Assembly (NCBI GenBank): GCA_026417415.1
Contig: JAOADG010000012.1
Span: 55,836-119,835 of the forward strand
DNA: 64,000 bases
Source of the DNA: a bacterium
Lineage (GTDB): Bacteria > Electryoneota > JAOADG01
Reading direction: 5' to 3'
Part shown: positions 53,252-63,334 of the stretch, piece after piece
How the letters are laid out: every line of letters starts with the position of its first letter
Position numbering within the stretch: the first letter of the stretch is position 1
Made by a program: the position numbers and the translations under genes
Notes under the pieces: generated by a model
Databases searched by the model: none
What the model saw: the letters and a program-made list of their open reading frames with translations, nothing else
What the model was told of the DNA's origin: nothing

Positions 53252-54619
53252 ATGAAACGAACATTAGTTTACTTTGTAGTGGTCGTCATTCCAATTTCCT
53301 CATTTTTAAGCGGATGCTTAAGTAAATCTGCAATTACCCAAAACATTGCGCGTACTTTTGCGGTACAAGGAGATTGGGAAAAAGCTGCAGCTGTATTCTT
53401 GAAGGATACCAAACCAACCCAAGCAGTTGATGTGCTTTTCAATCGTGGACTTGCTCATTTTGAAATGGGAAATACAATTGAAACTGAAAATGAATTAAGA
53501 AAAGCAAATGAGATCATTGAAGATTTGTTTACTAAATCAGTTTCACGCACTGCTGCTGCTTTAATCACCAATGATCGAACACTTCCATATGAAGGGACCA
53601 ACTTCGAAAAAGGAATACTTCATTATTATCGTGGTTTGAATTTCTATAGACAAGGAAATTTAGAAGCATTTACAATTGAAGCAAGAGCATTGACCAACTA
53701 TTTGGTACAATTGCCCGGATTAACCAAACGAAAATACAACGACGATGCTTTCCTTCGTTACATTGGAGGTTTAGGATATGATGTAGCAAATCAACCCAAT
53801 GATGCATGGATTGCTTACAAACATTCAATTCAGTTGTACCCTCAAACCATCGGTGAGACACCTGATTTTATTAAAAGAGCAGAAAGAATTGCTGCCTATA
53901 AAACAGGTGTATTAACCAAAGATTCATTAAAACAAATTGGAATACATTATCCACTATCAGGTACTGGTAGAGTAGTTGTTTTTATTGAAGCGGGGGTTGT
54001 AGCCGGTTTAGAAACGGAACACATTACCTTTCCAATTCTTGAAGAAGACGAACGAGTGAATATCTATGCAACGAATTTTAATTTGGATAGTTATGGTCTA
54101 ATGTTAATGGATCGGTACTATGATCCTTACTATAGTACAAGGTATCGAGTAAAAGATTGGATCCATATTGCAGTTCCAAAGATTGTTGATGATGGAACTA
54201 CAGTAACTAAAAGGGTAAAAATTCAAAGTGGAAACTTTGCGGTAGATGCTGAACTAGCTCATAATACATCTAAAGTTTTCAAAGAAGAATTTCAGGAAAG
54301 ATTGCCATCCATTCTGGCAAGAACTGTAATCCGAGCGATATTAAAACGAGTCGCTTACAACAATGCACAAAAAGAAGGAGGTGCAGTAGCAGGCGTATTG
54401 ACAAGGGTGGTAGGTGAAGCATTAGAAACAGCAGACACACGAAGTTGGACGTTATTACCAGATAAGTACTTTGTTTTTGATGGTTACATTCCGACGGGTA
54501 AGTATAATTTAACAATCACAGCATATACCGATGGTGGAAAAATAGTGGATGTTGTGACGTTAAATGATGTTGTAATTTCTGATCAAAAGGTGAACATGGT
54601 TCGTTTACGGATTAAGTGA
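53252..54619 (+). CDS. COG3014-like TPR lipoprotein
   Basis: 455 residues. Lipoprotein signal ending LSGC (C22). TPR-like helices at about 30-190 (AVDVLFNRGLAHFEMGNTIE, FEKGILHYYRGLNFYRQG), then a mostly beta C-terminal domain (VVVFIEAGVVAG, SWTLLPDKYFVFDG, NMVRLRIK). COG3014 proteins occur beside LpoB in many Gram-negative bacteria, and the same neighbourhood here supports both calls. Role unknown, probably in envelope assembly. No good Shine-Dalgarno before the ATG. Confidence 0.78.
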   Translation: MKRTLVYFVVVVIPISSFLSGCLSKSAITQNIARTFAVQGDWEKAAAVFLKDTKPTQAVDVLFNRGLAHFEMGNTIETENELRKANEIIEDLFTKSVSRTAAALITNDRTLPYEGTNFEKGILHYYRGLNFYRQGNLEAFTIEARALTNYLVQLPGLTKRKYNDDAFLRYIGGLGYDVANQPNDAWIAYKHSIQLYPQTIGETPDFIKRAERIAAYKTGVLTKDSLKQIGIHYPLSGTGRVVVFIEAGVVAGLETEHITFPILEEDERVNIYATNFNLDSYGLMLMDRYYDPYYSTRYRVKDWIHIAVPKIVDDGTTVTKRVKIQSGNFAVDAELAHNTSKVFKEEFQERLPSILARTVIRAILKRVAYNNAQKEGGAVAGVLTRVVGEALETADTRSWTLLPDKYFVFDGYIPTGKYNLTITAYTDGGKIVDVVTLNDVVISDQKVNMVRLRIK

Positions 54620-54828
54620 TGATTGTAAAATTTTTTAACAACATTTTTGAATATTGAACAACCGAAAAAATAATCTTAACATTTTTTAAAAACTTTTCTG
54701 ATAGTTCTTACATATTATTTTTTTCTAACGAATATCCTTATTCTTACTTTAATCATTCCATCATTTCAAATTACACTTTTTACATAGTTTTCCAGAAATA
54801 ACGAGTAGTAATGATTGAGTCAACATTC

Positions 54829-54844
54829 GGTGATACATATCACA
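54829..54844. promoter_or_regulatory. CRP/FNR-like palindrome
   Basis: GGTGATACATATCACA, differing by one base from TGTGA-N6-TCACA. It lies about 150 bp before the -35 box at 54992. A single site in AT-rich DNA, so weak evidence. Confidence 0.35.
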
Positions 54845-54991
54845 TATTTGACCTATCGTAAAACAATTCACATGATCTATTGAACGTAAAACAAATCTAA
54901 TTTTTTCATATGTCAAGAAAAAATATAGAGTTATCTAATTTTGAAAACGAATATTATAGTTTTTAGCATTCTACAAAATCATATGTATTGC

Positions 54992-55020
54992 TTGACAAAT
55001 TCTGACGTTATGTATATATT
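54992..55020 (+). promoter_or_regulatory. Strong sigma70-type promoter of the MarR gene
   Basis: TTGACA, 17-base spacer, TATATT. Predicted start near 55027, giving a leader of about 155 nt. Confidence 0.8.
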
Positions 55021-55182
55021 TCAATTGATGAAGTTGGTTTGGGATGAGGTGGTTAAAGTAGATAAAAAGGATGAATTTTGAAAAGTTAACAATGAAAGCA
55101 AATAAAAAGGTATTTATTTTCGTACTTTTAGTAGTTATCCAAATTTAAGGATATACGTTATCTAAAATTGAAAGGAGTAAAA

Positions 55183-55710
55183 ATGTCTGACGAGACCAGA
55201 GAGATGTCTGAACAAATCGATCGTCTAATGGCCGCTTTCCCAGTCCTCATGTCTTCTATGCATCGTTATGGCGCAAGCTTCGCACGTGAACGTGAACTAT
55301 CCGTCGCTCAATTCAAAGCACTTCTACTACTCGAGCATCACGGACCACTCTCCATGAGTGAACTTGCCCATCTGTTGAGTATTAGTCCTTCTACTGCATC
55401 ATTAACCACTGAAAGGATGGTAAAGCACAATTTAGTGAAACGAAGACACGACCTTCCTGATAAAAGAATGGTTCGTGTACACTTATCTGCAGCTGGGGCT
55501 GCATATCTCGCTGCGCATCGTGAACATGCCCGAGATGTTTTTCGTCAGACCTTAGAGCGACTTAGTGCTGAAGACAGAAAACGTTACATAGATGCATGGG
55601 AGTTTCTTGTTCATGTTACTCAAAAAGTGACCGAAGAGTATTTGGCAAGTGAACGAAGAAGATTAGCTGGGACGGTTTCCGGAACGCCTGCATACGACGA
55701 CGAAGATTAA
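55183..55710 (+). CDS. MarR family transcriptional regulator
   Basis: 175 residues; the ATG follows GAAAGGAG by 5 bases. Winged-helix domain of the MarR type: LSVAQFKALLLLEHHGPLSM, SELAHLLSISPSTASLTTER (recognition helix) and the wing KRRHDLPDKRMVRVHLSAAG. Long helices at both ends for dimerisation and an acidic tail (DDED). GC content of the gene is visibly higher than its flanks. Target genes unknown; it has a strong promoter and a long leader. Confidence 0.93.
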   Translation: MSDETREMSEQIDRLMAAFPVLMSSMHRYGASFARERELSVAQFKALLLLEHHGPLSMSELAHLLSISPSTASLTTERMVKHNLVKRRHDLPDKRMVRVHLSAAGAAYLAAHREHARDVFRQTLERLSAEDRKRYIDAWEFLVHVTQKVTEEYLASERRRLAGTVSGTPAYDDED

Positions 55711-55732
55711 AAAGAAAGACATCTGAAAATAA

Positions 55733-55762
55733 AAAATGGACACTTACTAAAGTGTCCATTTT
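55733..55762. terminator. Bidirectional terminator between MarR and the membrane cassette
   Basis: AAAATGGACACTT-ACTA-AAGTGTCCATTTT followed by T's and preceded by A's, so it can end transcripts from both sides. Confidence 0.9.
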
Positions 55763-55820
55763 TTTAAACATTAGAATGCTTTTGCAAATCAATTTTTAAT
55801 AAATTAAATATAGCAAAAAA

Positions 55821-56510
55821 TCAAACGAGAAAAGATTGCAACCATTTTTGTAAAAATTCAAATCTTCCGAGTAATAAAGAGATTCTTGCCATCACCGTAT
55901 AACCAAAAGCGGCACCAAAAGTGATCATTAAAATCCAAATCCCAAATTTACTTGCGCCACCGATAATTCCTTTATGTTCAAGAGAAAAGAAAAAATAAAG
56001 CAATGCAGCAATCACACCAAACACCAATACCACATTGGAAAAGGTTGCCATCCAAGCAAAAGAACCGTTTTCCAGTACGACTAACGGAACAGAAGAAGAA
56101 TGGACTTGATGAATAAAATCTGATTGTAAGTACCGTGTTAAATTTGTACCTGCTGAAAACCCGATAATGATCGCCATTGGCCAACGTGATATCCAACCAA
56201 TTGAACCAAACAAACGAGTTAACATCATAATCCCTAAAATGATGGGAATAAGAAAATAGTAATTTGGTGTTGTATCACTTAGATTAGGTAAAAAAATGGA
56301 AACCATTTCGGGGAAAACTTTTCCTATTCCATTTGGAATTAACGTAGTCCAAAACCCTACCACCATCCAATACGCAGCACTTACCCCTACAAAAAGATGC
56401 TCTGCAAATTTGTAAAAAGGGTTATCTTTGTATAAAAAACTAAAAATCATAAAGGTTAGTGCTGCACCTACCCAAAGTGCCAGATGATCCGCAAAACTCA
56501 ATTCACTCAT
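55821..56510 (-). CDS. Multi-span membrane protein, last gene of four-gene cassette
   Basis: 229 residues with about seven hydrophobic segments (11-27, 39-60, 87-108, 110-130, 151-171, 180-200, and near the end). DNPFYKFAEHLFVGVSAAYW is a distinctive early motif. No catalytic residues recognised and no named family assigned. It follows the 56521 gene by 10 bases, in a unit of four on the minus strand. Confidence 0.75.
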   Translation of the reverse strand: MSELSFADHLALWVGAALTFMIFSFLYKDNPFYKFAEHLFVGVSAAYWMVVGFWTTLIPNGIGKVFPEMVSIFLPNLSDTTPNYYFLIPIILGIMMLTRLFGSIGWISRWPMAIIIGFSAGTNLTRYLQSDFIHQVHSSSVPLVVLENGSFAWMATFSNVVLVFGVIAALLYFFFSLEHKGIIGGASKFGIWILMITFGAAFGYTVMARISLLLGRFEFLQKWLQSFLV

Positions 56511-56520
56511 TGTACGAACC

Positions 56521-57375
56521 TCACTTTTTTCGCGTCATAAAATAGGCGATGTTTCCGATGATAACGAAGGCAATGATTGCAAGATGAGCAACTGTCTGAG
56601 GCGCCATCTTGCGCAAAGCTGAACGATGTTGAAAAAATTTGGGATACATATGAATGACCAACGATTCGTATTCTGCTGCGCCTTGTAAACCGGCCATTAA
56701 TCCGAACATTTGACGTGGGTAATACGGAAACAATTCAGTGGCTTGAACAGCAGTCACACCTCCAGCAACAGGAATATTTCCTCGATCACCTGCAAATTGA
56801 ATCCATTCTTTAAGACCGGGAGCACCACTCGATATGGATAAAATCATATCAAAGTTTTTTAATGTTTCAATATCAGACATCATCGGAAAACTTTGAATAT
56901 CATTACCAGTGCGATCGGTTGTGTACATTCGTTTCACGCTGGTAAATAGCATATTGATTAGACCAGTGCCACCTGCTTTAAATCCTAAATCAATATAATC
57001 CACTCCATATTCTTTGTTTGGAAAAGAAGGTTTTACGATATGATCAATCGTGTATTGGCTTTGCCGTTCACCCGTCGCCCAAACTGCCATCATATATACT
57101 TTGCAATCTTTTGATAATAAATGGAACACTAAAGCGTCAGCCATTGGTTGGTTTTCAGGAACGGTAGAAGGTCCATAATCGTAAGAAATGAGTACTTTTG
57201 AACCTGCAGGAAGCCGCTGAATGGTTTGGAAAACTTTTTCTACCATCGGGGCAGGTACTGCAGTAAAATCAATTCCTAATACCATCGGTAAAGCCACAGT
57301 TATCGCAATCACTAGAAAAATCCAACGGCGATCAATTTGGCTTAATTTCATCCAAAACGTAGTGTCAAATTTCAT
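56521..57375 (-). CDS. Membrane-anchored protein with alpha/beta extracytoplasmic domain, cassette gene 3
   Basis: 284 residues with a hydrophobic segment at each end (about 18-36 and 261-280). The part between has Rossmann-like alternation: GSKVLISYDYGPSTVPENQP, DCKVYMMAVWATGE, VDYIDLGFKAGG, NFDMILSISSGAPG, IPVAGGVTAVQ. With both ends in the membrane the middle is probably extracytoplasmic. No active-site signature recognised. GGAGGCG precedes the ATG, and the start overlaps the preceding gene's stop (ATGA). Confidence 0.75.
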   Translation of the reverse strand: MKFDTTFWMKLSQIDRRWIFLVIAITVALPMVLGIDFTAVPAPMVEKVFQTIQRLPAGSKVLISYDYGPSTVPENQPMADALVFHLLSKDCKVYMMAVWATGERQSQYTIDHIVKPSFPNKEYGVDYIDLGFKAGGTGLINMLFTSVKRMYTTDRTGNDIQSFPMMSDIETLKNFDMILSISSGAPGLKEWIQFAGDRGNIPVAGGVTAVQATELFPYYPRQMFGLMAGLQGAAEYESLVIHMYPKFFQHRSALRKMAPQTVAHLAIIAFVIIGNIAYFMTRKK

Positions 57376-58121
57376 GATTCATCGCCTCCTAACCAACTGC
57401 GTTCTATCCCTAAGATCATCTTCAATGAAGTAGAAATGATTCCAAGTGCAATACCGATCATGATGGCCCGTTGACCAGCCATGTTGGGAACCGATAAAAT
57501 CCAAGTACTAAGATTAGGAATATGAAAAAACTGTAAGGGATTGGGTAACCAAGAAGTAAGCCAAACTCCAACAGGTGTGCGCCCAATTAAAATGATGAAT
57601 GCAGCCACTAAAAGGATAGTCGCTTCACGGGTTTTTGCACGAAACGCACGAAACGCAGCTGACGCTACAAAAAAAGCCAATAGTGAAAAAATGGTGGCTT
57701 GTAACGGAACAAAAACAGCATCATACATCCATTTGAAAGCAGTTCCTTGGGCTAAGTACGGATCAGACCAATTTTTTGAACCTACCTTAAACAAACCAAT
57801 AACTAAAACAATCACAAACCCTGTCACAGTGACAATGGAATACTGCCAGTCCCGCTTCTTTTGCTGAATTTTCATCAAATGTACTCGTAAAAGGTTTCCA
57901 CCACCAAGAATAAAACTAAACACTGCGATGACATCAAACCACATTGAAAATTCTTCTTCAAGTTTAGGAAATGGTTGGGCAGGAATAAACAATGCCACAA
58001 CCAACAGCAAGCCTGTAAAAAGTGTTAAAAGAAGCGGAAAAAATTTTCGCAAAGGTCTAATGAAAAAAGCAAGTCCAACGGAACCCAATAAGAGTAGTAA
58101 CAAAAGAGTTAAAAAAAACAT
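57372..58121 (-). CDS. Multi-span membrane protein, cassette gene 2
   Basis: 249 residues, about seven hydrophobic segments; the N-terminal 20 residues are almost only Leu/Phe/Gly. Basic loops (RVHLMKIQQKKRDW, FRAKTRE) probably face the cytoplasm. A Trp/Pro-rich segment VGVWLTSWLPNPLQFFHIPN comes before the last helix. No family recognised. Overlaps the next gene by 4 bases. Confidence 0.75.
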   Translation of the reverse strand: MFFLTLLLLLLLGSVGLAFFIRPLRKFFPLLLTLFTGLLLVVALFIPAQPFPKLEEEFSMWFDVIAVFSFILGGGNLLRVHLMKIQQKKRDWQYSIVTVTGFVIVLVIGLFKVGSKNWSDPYLAQGTAFKWMYDAVFVPLQATIFSLLAFFVASAAFRAFRAKTREATILLVAAFIILIGRTPVGVWLTSWLPNPLQFFHIPNLSTWILSVPNMAGQRAIMIGIALGIISTSLKMILGIERSWLGGDES

Positions 58122-58137
58122 ACATTCACCCGTTGAA

Positions 58138-59349
58138 TTATTTAGAAATGGTCAAATTCAATAAAAAAGTAGAAATATTGGTAAAGAATTCATTTCCAGT
58201 AATGACTGATAAAGTGCTAAACAAAGCGGTCACAGCAATCAATACAATCGCAAATGCTTTACCCATGTCTTGTCCTTTTAAGGAGGCAATGGAGCGTTTG
58301 TCGCCACTTAAATAGGCACTTGCAGCAAACAATTCTTCACCGATTAACGTGTAATCGCACGCTGCCACAAAAAAGGGCAATTGTGTCGGCATTGCCGTTC
58401 CAGCAATTTGTATTGCACCAATACCGTTCCCCGTTTCCGCTAAAATGAGCGATTCTGCAAAGAACGCACCCATATAGATACATGCTGCAGGTCTATCCCG
58501 TACCATAATTCCATCAATTGCCGCAACAAATCCGAATTGTTCGTCTGTGATGTAGTGGACAATATCATCAGAGTAAAGATCGGGCCTTCCAGCTGCCAAA
58601 TATGCTTCATGTACTGTTTCGCGACCAGTGGACATTGTTATGGAACGTGAAACTGGGACATCCAATTTCGTTTCATATTTTGCTGTCATCTTTGCTACAC
58701 TGGAAAGGATGGTTAAGCCAGCAATGGTTTGAACGTTATCCATATCTTGAGTACCGGGAACAAAAAGAACCGGTTTGCCCATTTCAGTTGCTCGTCCTAC
58801 GGCTTCTTCAATGGCTTGTATTCCAGCAATTTTTCGGATAAACAAACGTTGACCTTTTTCCGAATAGAAAATGTATCCTAAAATAAAAGACACCAAGATC
58901 AAAGCGATCACAAACAAATTGATTTTGCTACGATCAAACCATTCTGCTTTAGCAATGGCAGGTTCACTGATCAAACCACCAACGATTCCAGTAGGGTATT
59001 CTGCTTGAACGCTGTAGCGGTAAGGAATCCCATTCATTACACTCGTATCTAAAAAACTTTTCACGTTGGGTGTCACATCCGCTATATGCTTACTAATCGT
59101 ATCGTGTTCGTAACGATAAATTTTAATAGTTCTGGGCATGATGGGTAGGGTGTCAGGGAAATTCCAACTGACTTGTAATACTTTGCCGCTATTGTTAGGT
59201 AAATCTTTAGCCACCACATTTTCTGGAGCAACTTCTACAAATGGATTTGTAACAGTTGGATTAGGACTCAGAACTTGATTTGCGAAAAGGGGATGGATGA
59301 AAAAAAGTAGAAGGGATAGAGAAAACCAATAAGTTGATTTAAAACGCAT
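58138..59349 (-). CDS. DUF6754-like membrane protein with N-terminal FN3-like domain, cassette gene 1
   Basis: 403 residues from an ATG with AAAAAAGGG just before it. Signal-like segment 1-23 (...HPLFA), FN3-like domain about 45-130 (VLQVSWNFPDTLPIMPRTIKIYRYEHD ... YRYSVQAEYPTG), a helix at 143-161, then a cytoplasmic-looking alpha/beta region with GIQAIEEAVGRATEMGKPVLFVPGTQDMDNVQT and GRETVHEAYLAAGRPDLY, and a C-terminal helix. The combination fits DUF6754, function unknown. First gene of the cassette. Confidence 0.75.
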   Translation of the reverse strand: MRFKSTYWFSLSLLLFFIHPLFANQVLSPNPTVTNPFVEVAPENVVAKDLPNNSGKVLQVSWNFPDTLPIMPRTIKIYRYEHDTISKHIADVTPNVKSFLDTSVMNGIPYRYSVQAEYPTGIVGGLISEPAIAKAEWFDRSKINLFVIALILVSFILGYIFYSEKGQRLFIRKIAGIQAIEEAVGRATEMGKPVLFVPGTQDMDNVQTIAGLTILSSVAKMTAKYETKLDVPVSRSITMSTGRETVHEAYLAAGRPDLYSDDIVHYITDEQFGFVAAIDGIMVRDRPAACIYMGAFFAESLILAETGNGIGAIQIAGTAMPTQLPFFVAACDYTLIGEELFAASAYLSGDKRSIASLKGQDMGKAFAIVLIAVTALFSTLSVITGNEFFTNISTFLLNLTISK

Positions 59350-59504
59350 AGAATGCCCTTTTTTCAATTACAAAAAAGCAAAGAATTCCAAAAGATACAA
59401 TCATTCTGAAAATCTTCCAAGTAATTCAAGTGATTTTGAAAAAATGTATGTCATTTTGTCAGTAGGTTGTCTTGAAAATATAGAAAAATACTGAACATTA
59501 ACAA

Positions 59505-59519
59505 TGGCACAGTAATTGC
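59505..59519 (+). promoter_or_regulatory. Sigma54-type promoter upstream of dnaK
   Basis: TGGCAC-N5-TTGC, with the required GG-N10-GC spacing. Transcription would start near 59531, 37 bases before the dnaK ATG. No CIRCE inverted repeat is seen nearby. Confidence 0.6.
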
Positions 59520-59555
59520 CCATTAAAGACATAGATAAGTTTCTTCATTTGATAA

Positions 59556-61478
<1,923 letters not shown>

Positions 61479-61495
61479 TTCTATCAATTAGAATG

Positions 61496-61528
61496 AAAAT
61501 GGGCACTTTAGTCAAAGTGCCCATTTTT
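61496..61528. terminator. Bidirectional terminator after dnaK
   Basis: AAAATGGGCACTTT-AGTC-AAAGTGCCCATTTTTT; can also serve the convergent gene ending at 61528. Confidence 0.92.
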
Positions 61529-61998
61529 TACAATTCAATATTTGAATTTAGTAATGCCAAGAAAGCACTACCTGCAATAACTATAAATAGGATTGCCATA
61601 CAGATCATTAATATTGTAAATATCCCAGAGATTTTTAGGAATAGCCGCATTTTATCAAGATAGAGCAACACTTGTTCTTTGTTTCTAAGAAAAGCAACCA
61701 ACTCTGCATGATTTCCGGCTTGATACAGCAGTACACCTAACCAAATGGGCAACCAAGCAAACAGCAATCCCCAAATAGAAAAAGCAACCATGATACCTTC
61801 AATAATTAATAGTACACCTAAAAATTTTGCCCAACTTTTTGTACCTGTAAGTATATTGGAAATTTGAACAAACCAAGGATCGTTTTCCACCAAATTCTCT
61901 GTAGGATGCGAAGGTGTTTGTGAAGATAACGGTTTTTCTTGGAAGGTAGGTGCTTGTTCCCATTGTGGATTTTGCAATGGATTGGGTTGTTCATTCAT
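61528..61998 (-). CDS. Small membrane protein, DUF5362-like
   Basis: 156 residues; the ATG at 61998 is chosen because AAAAGGAGACCTCT precedes it (the frame is open 54 codons upstream without a binding site). Pro/Gln/Ser-rich N-terminus (1-40), then NDPWFVQISNILTGTKSWAK and two to three helices (about 55-90 and 130-150) with LLYLDKMRLFLKISG between. This is the layout of DUF5362-like proteins. Function unknown. Confidence 0.65.
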   Translation of the reverse strand: MNEQPNPLQNPQWEQAPTFQEKPLSSQTPSHPTENLVENDPWFVQISNILTGTKSWAKFLGVLLIIEGIMVAFSIWGLLFAWLPIWLGVLLYQAGNHAELVAFLRNKEQVLLYLDKMRLFLKISGIFTILMICMAILFIVIAGSAFLALLNSNIEL

Positions 61999-62150
61999 AG
62001 AGGTCTCCTTTTGATTAAAAGAACTATACTTATCCAATGTAAAAAAGCACAAGATTGGTTTCAAGAATTCAAGAAAGAAAGAACATTTCAAACATTTTTC
62101 ATAAACTGCTCGTAAATTTTGTTTCAACTTAAACAATTTAAGTCTAAACG

Positions 62151-62624
62151 ATGCCGACACATTACAAAGGAACCAAAGAAGAAGTAACAGTATTGAACGT
62201 GTTTATCAAACTTACTCGCTCAACTGAATCACTATTTCAATATCTTTCTATCAAGTTGAAAAGGTATGGCATCACAGAAGCACAATTTGGTGTACTTGAA
62301 ATGTTGTATCATCTCGGTCCATTACAACAAAATCAAATTGCCAGAAAATTACTACGTTCAAGAGGAAACATCACCTTTATTATAGACAAATTAGAGAAAA
62401 TGAATTTAGTAAAACGTGTTGTGGACGCTGAGGATAGAAGATGTACAGAAGTGTATTTAACACCAAAAGGGGAAGCACTTATTAAAAAAATTTTTCCGAT
62501 GCATTTAAAAGAAATTGTATCTATTTTTTCGGTTTTGAATTCAAATGAAAAACAACTCTTAGAAAAGATTTGTAAAAAAATTTCCAAAAGAATTTTAACT
62601 CAAAAGGAGGATAAACCACAATGA
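62151..62624 (+). CDS. MarR family transcriptional regulator
   Basis: 157 residues. Winged helix: GITEAQFGVLEMLYHLGPLQ, QNQIARKLLRSRGNITFIID (recognition helix), KRVVDAEDRRCTEVYLTPKG (wing). Its stop codon overlaps the ATG of the YceI gene (ATGA), so the two are translated together and the regulator probably controls its own operon. Confidence 0.92.
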   Translation: MPTHYKGTKEEVTVLNVFIKLTRSTESLFQYLSIKLKRYGITEAQFGVLEMLYHLGPLQQNQIARKLLRSRGNITFIIDKLEKMNLVKRVVDAEDRRCTEVYLTPKGEALIKKIFPMHLKEIVSIFSVLNSNEKQLLEKICKKISKRILTQKEDKPQ

Positions 62625-63214
62625 AAATTGGATTAACGATTTTAACCATCATTATAGGAGGATTGATGACTAACCAACTTTATGCATCAGAATGGGAAAT
62701 TGATCCCAACCACAGTTCTATTGAATTTGCAGTTAAGCACATGATGATTTCTACTGTGAAAGGTGAATTCAAAAAGTACAATGCATCTATTCAATTTGAC
62801 AATGCTAAGCCAGAGATTGCGAAAATTGAGGCACAAATAGATGTCAGTTCCATTGATACTCGCAATTCACAACGTGATGAACATCTAAAAAGTGCTGACT
62901 TTTTTGATGTAACGAAGTACCCGCAAATGACCTTCAAATCAAAAAAGATTACTAAAATCAATGGAAATAAATATCAAGTGATTGGCGATCTTACTATTAA
63001 AGGAGTTACCAAAGAAATTATTTTAGAAGGTGAAGGTTTTTCACCAATTCTTAAAAACCCATGGGGGAAAATGGTAACCGGTGTACATGCCACTGCGTTC
63101 TTAAATCGAAAAGATTATGGACTAACTTGGAATGCTGCATTAGAAACAGGGGGAGTATTAGTAGGAGAAGAAGTTAAAATTGAGCTCAATTTAGAGTTAG
63201 TGAAAAAAGATTGA
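62621..63214 (+). CDS. YceI family periplasmic lipid-binding protein
   Basis: 197 residues, AAAAGGAGG before the ATG. Signal peptide 1-22 (...NQLYA). The mature sequence starts SEWEIDPNHSSIEFAVKHMM and has IDVSSIDTRNSQRDEHLKSADFFDVTKYPQMTFKSKKI, GDLTIKGVTKEIIL and the final FLNRKDYGLTWN; this is the YceI lipocalin-like fold, which binds polyisoprenoids. Coupled to the MarR gene. Confidence 0.95.
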   Translation: MKIGLTILTIIIGGLMTNQLYASEWEIDPNHSSIEFAVKHMMISTVKGEFKKYNASIQFDNAKPEIAKIEAQIDVSSIDTRNSQRDEHLKSADFFDVTKYPQMTFKSKKITKINGNKYQVIGDLTIKGVTKEIILEGEGFSPILKNPWGKMVTGVHATAFLNRKDYGLTWNAALETGGVLVGEEVKIELNLELVKKD

Positions 63215-63244
63215 CTTGATTTCAACGTCTAACAAGTTCGTCAG

Positions 63245-63268
63245 AAAAGGCGCTTTGCGCCTTTTTTT
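63245..63268 (+). terminator. Rho-independent terminator of marR-yceI
   Basis: AAAAGGCGC-TTT-GCGCCTTTT plus T-run. Confidence 0.92.
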
Positions 63269-63334
63269 ATTGGAAAAAAAATAAAATCGTGTTAATTTTG
63301 TCTGATAATAGAAAACAGACGAAAAGGAGGATGT

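Larger units (their letters stand above)
54620..55182. other. 563-bp non-coding region before the MarR gene
   Basis: Very AT-rich. Contains the palindrome at 54829, a consensus-like promoter at 54992 and a 25-codon hydrophobic frame at 55071-55148 that I do not call as a gene. About 155 bases of leader lie between the predicted start and the MarR ATG. Confidence 0.6.

Noticed and set aside
55071..55148. 25-codon hydrophobic frame starting MNFEKLTMKANKK
   Set aside because: The only purine-rich stretch touches the ATG directly, leaving no spacing for a ribosome binding site, and the peptide has no partner or family; a leader peptide cannot be excluded but is not supported.
61999..62160. 54-codon upstream extension of the DUF5362-like gene
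   Set aside because: A strong AAAAGGAG site precedes the internal ATG at 61998, and the extension would overlap the divergent MarR gene.
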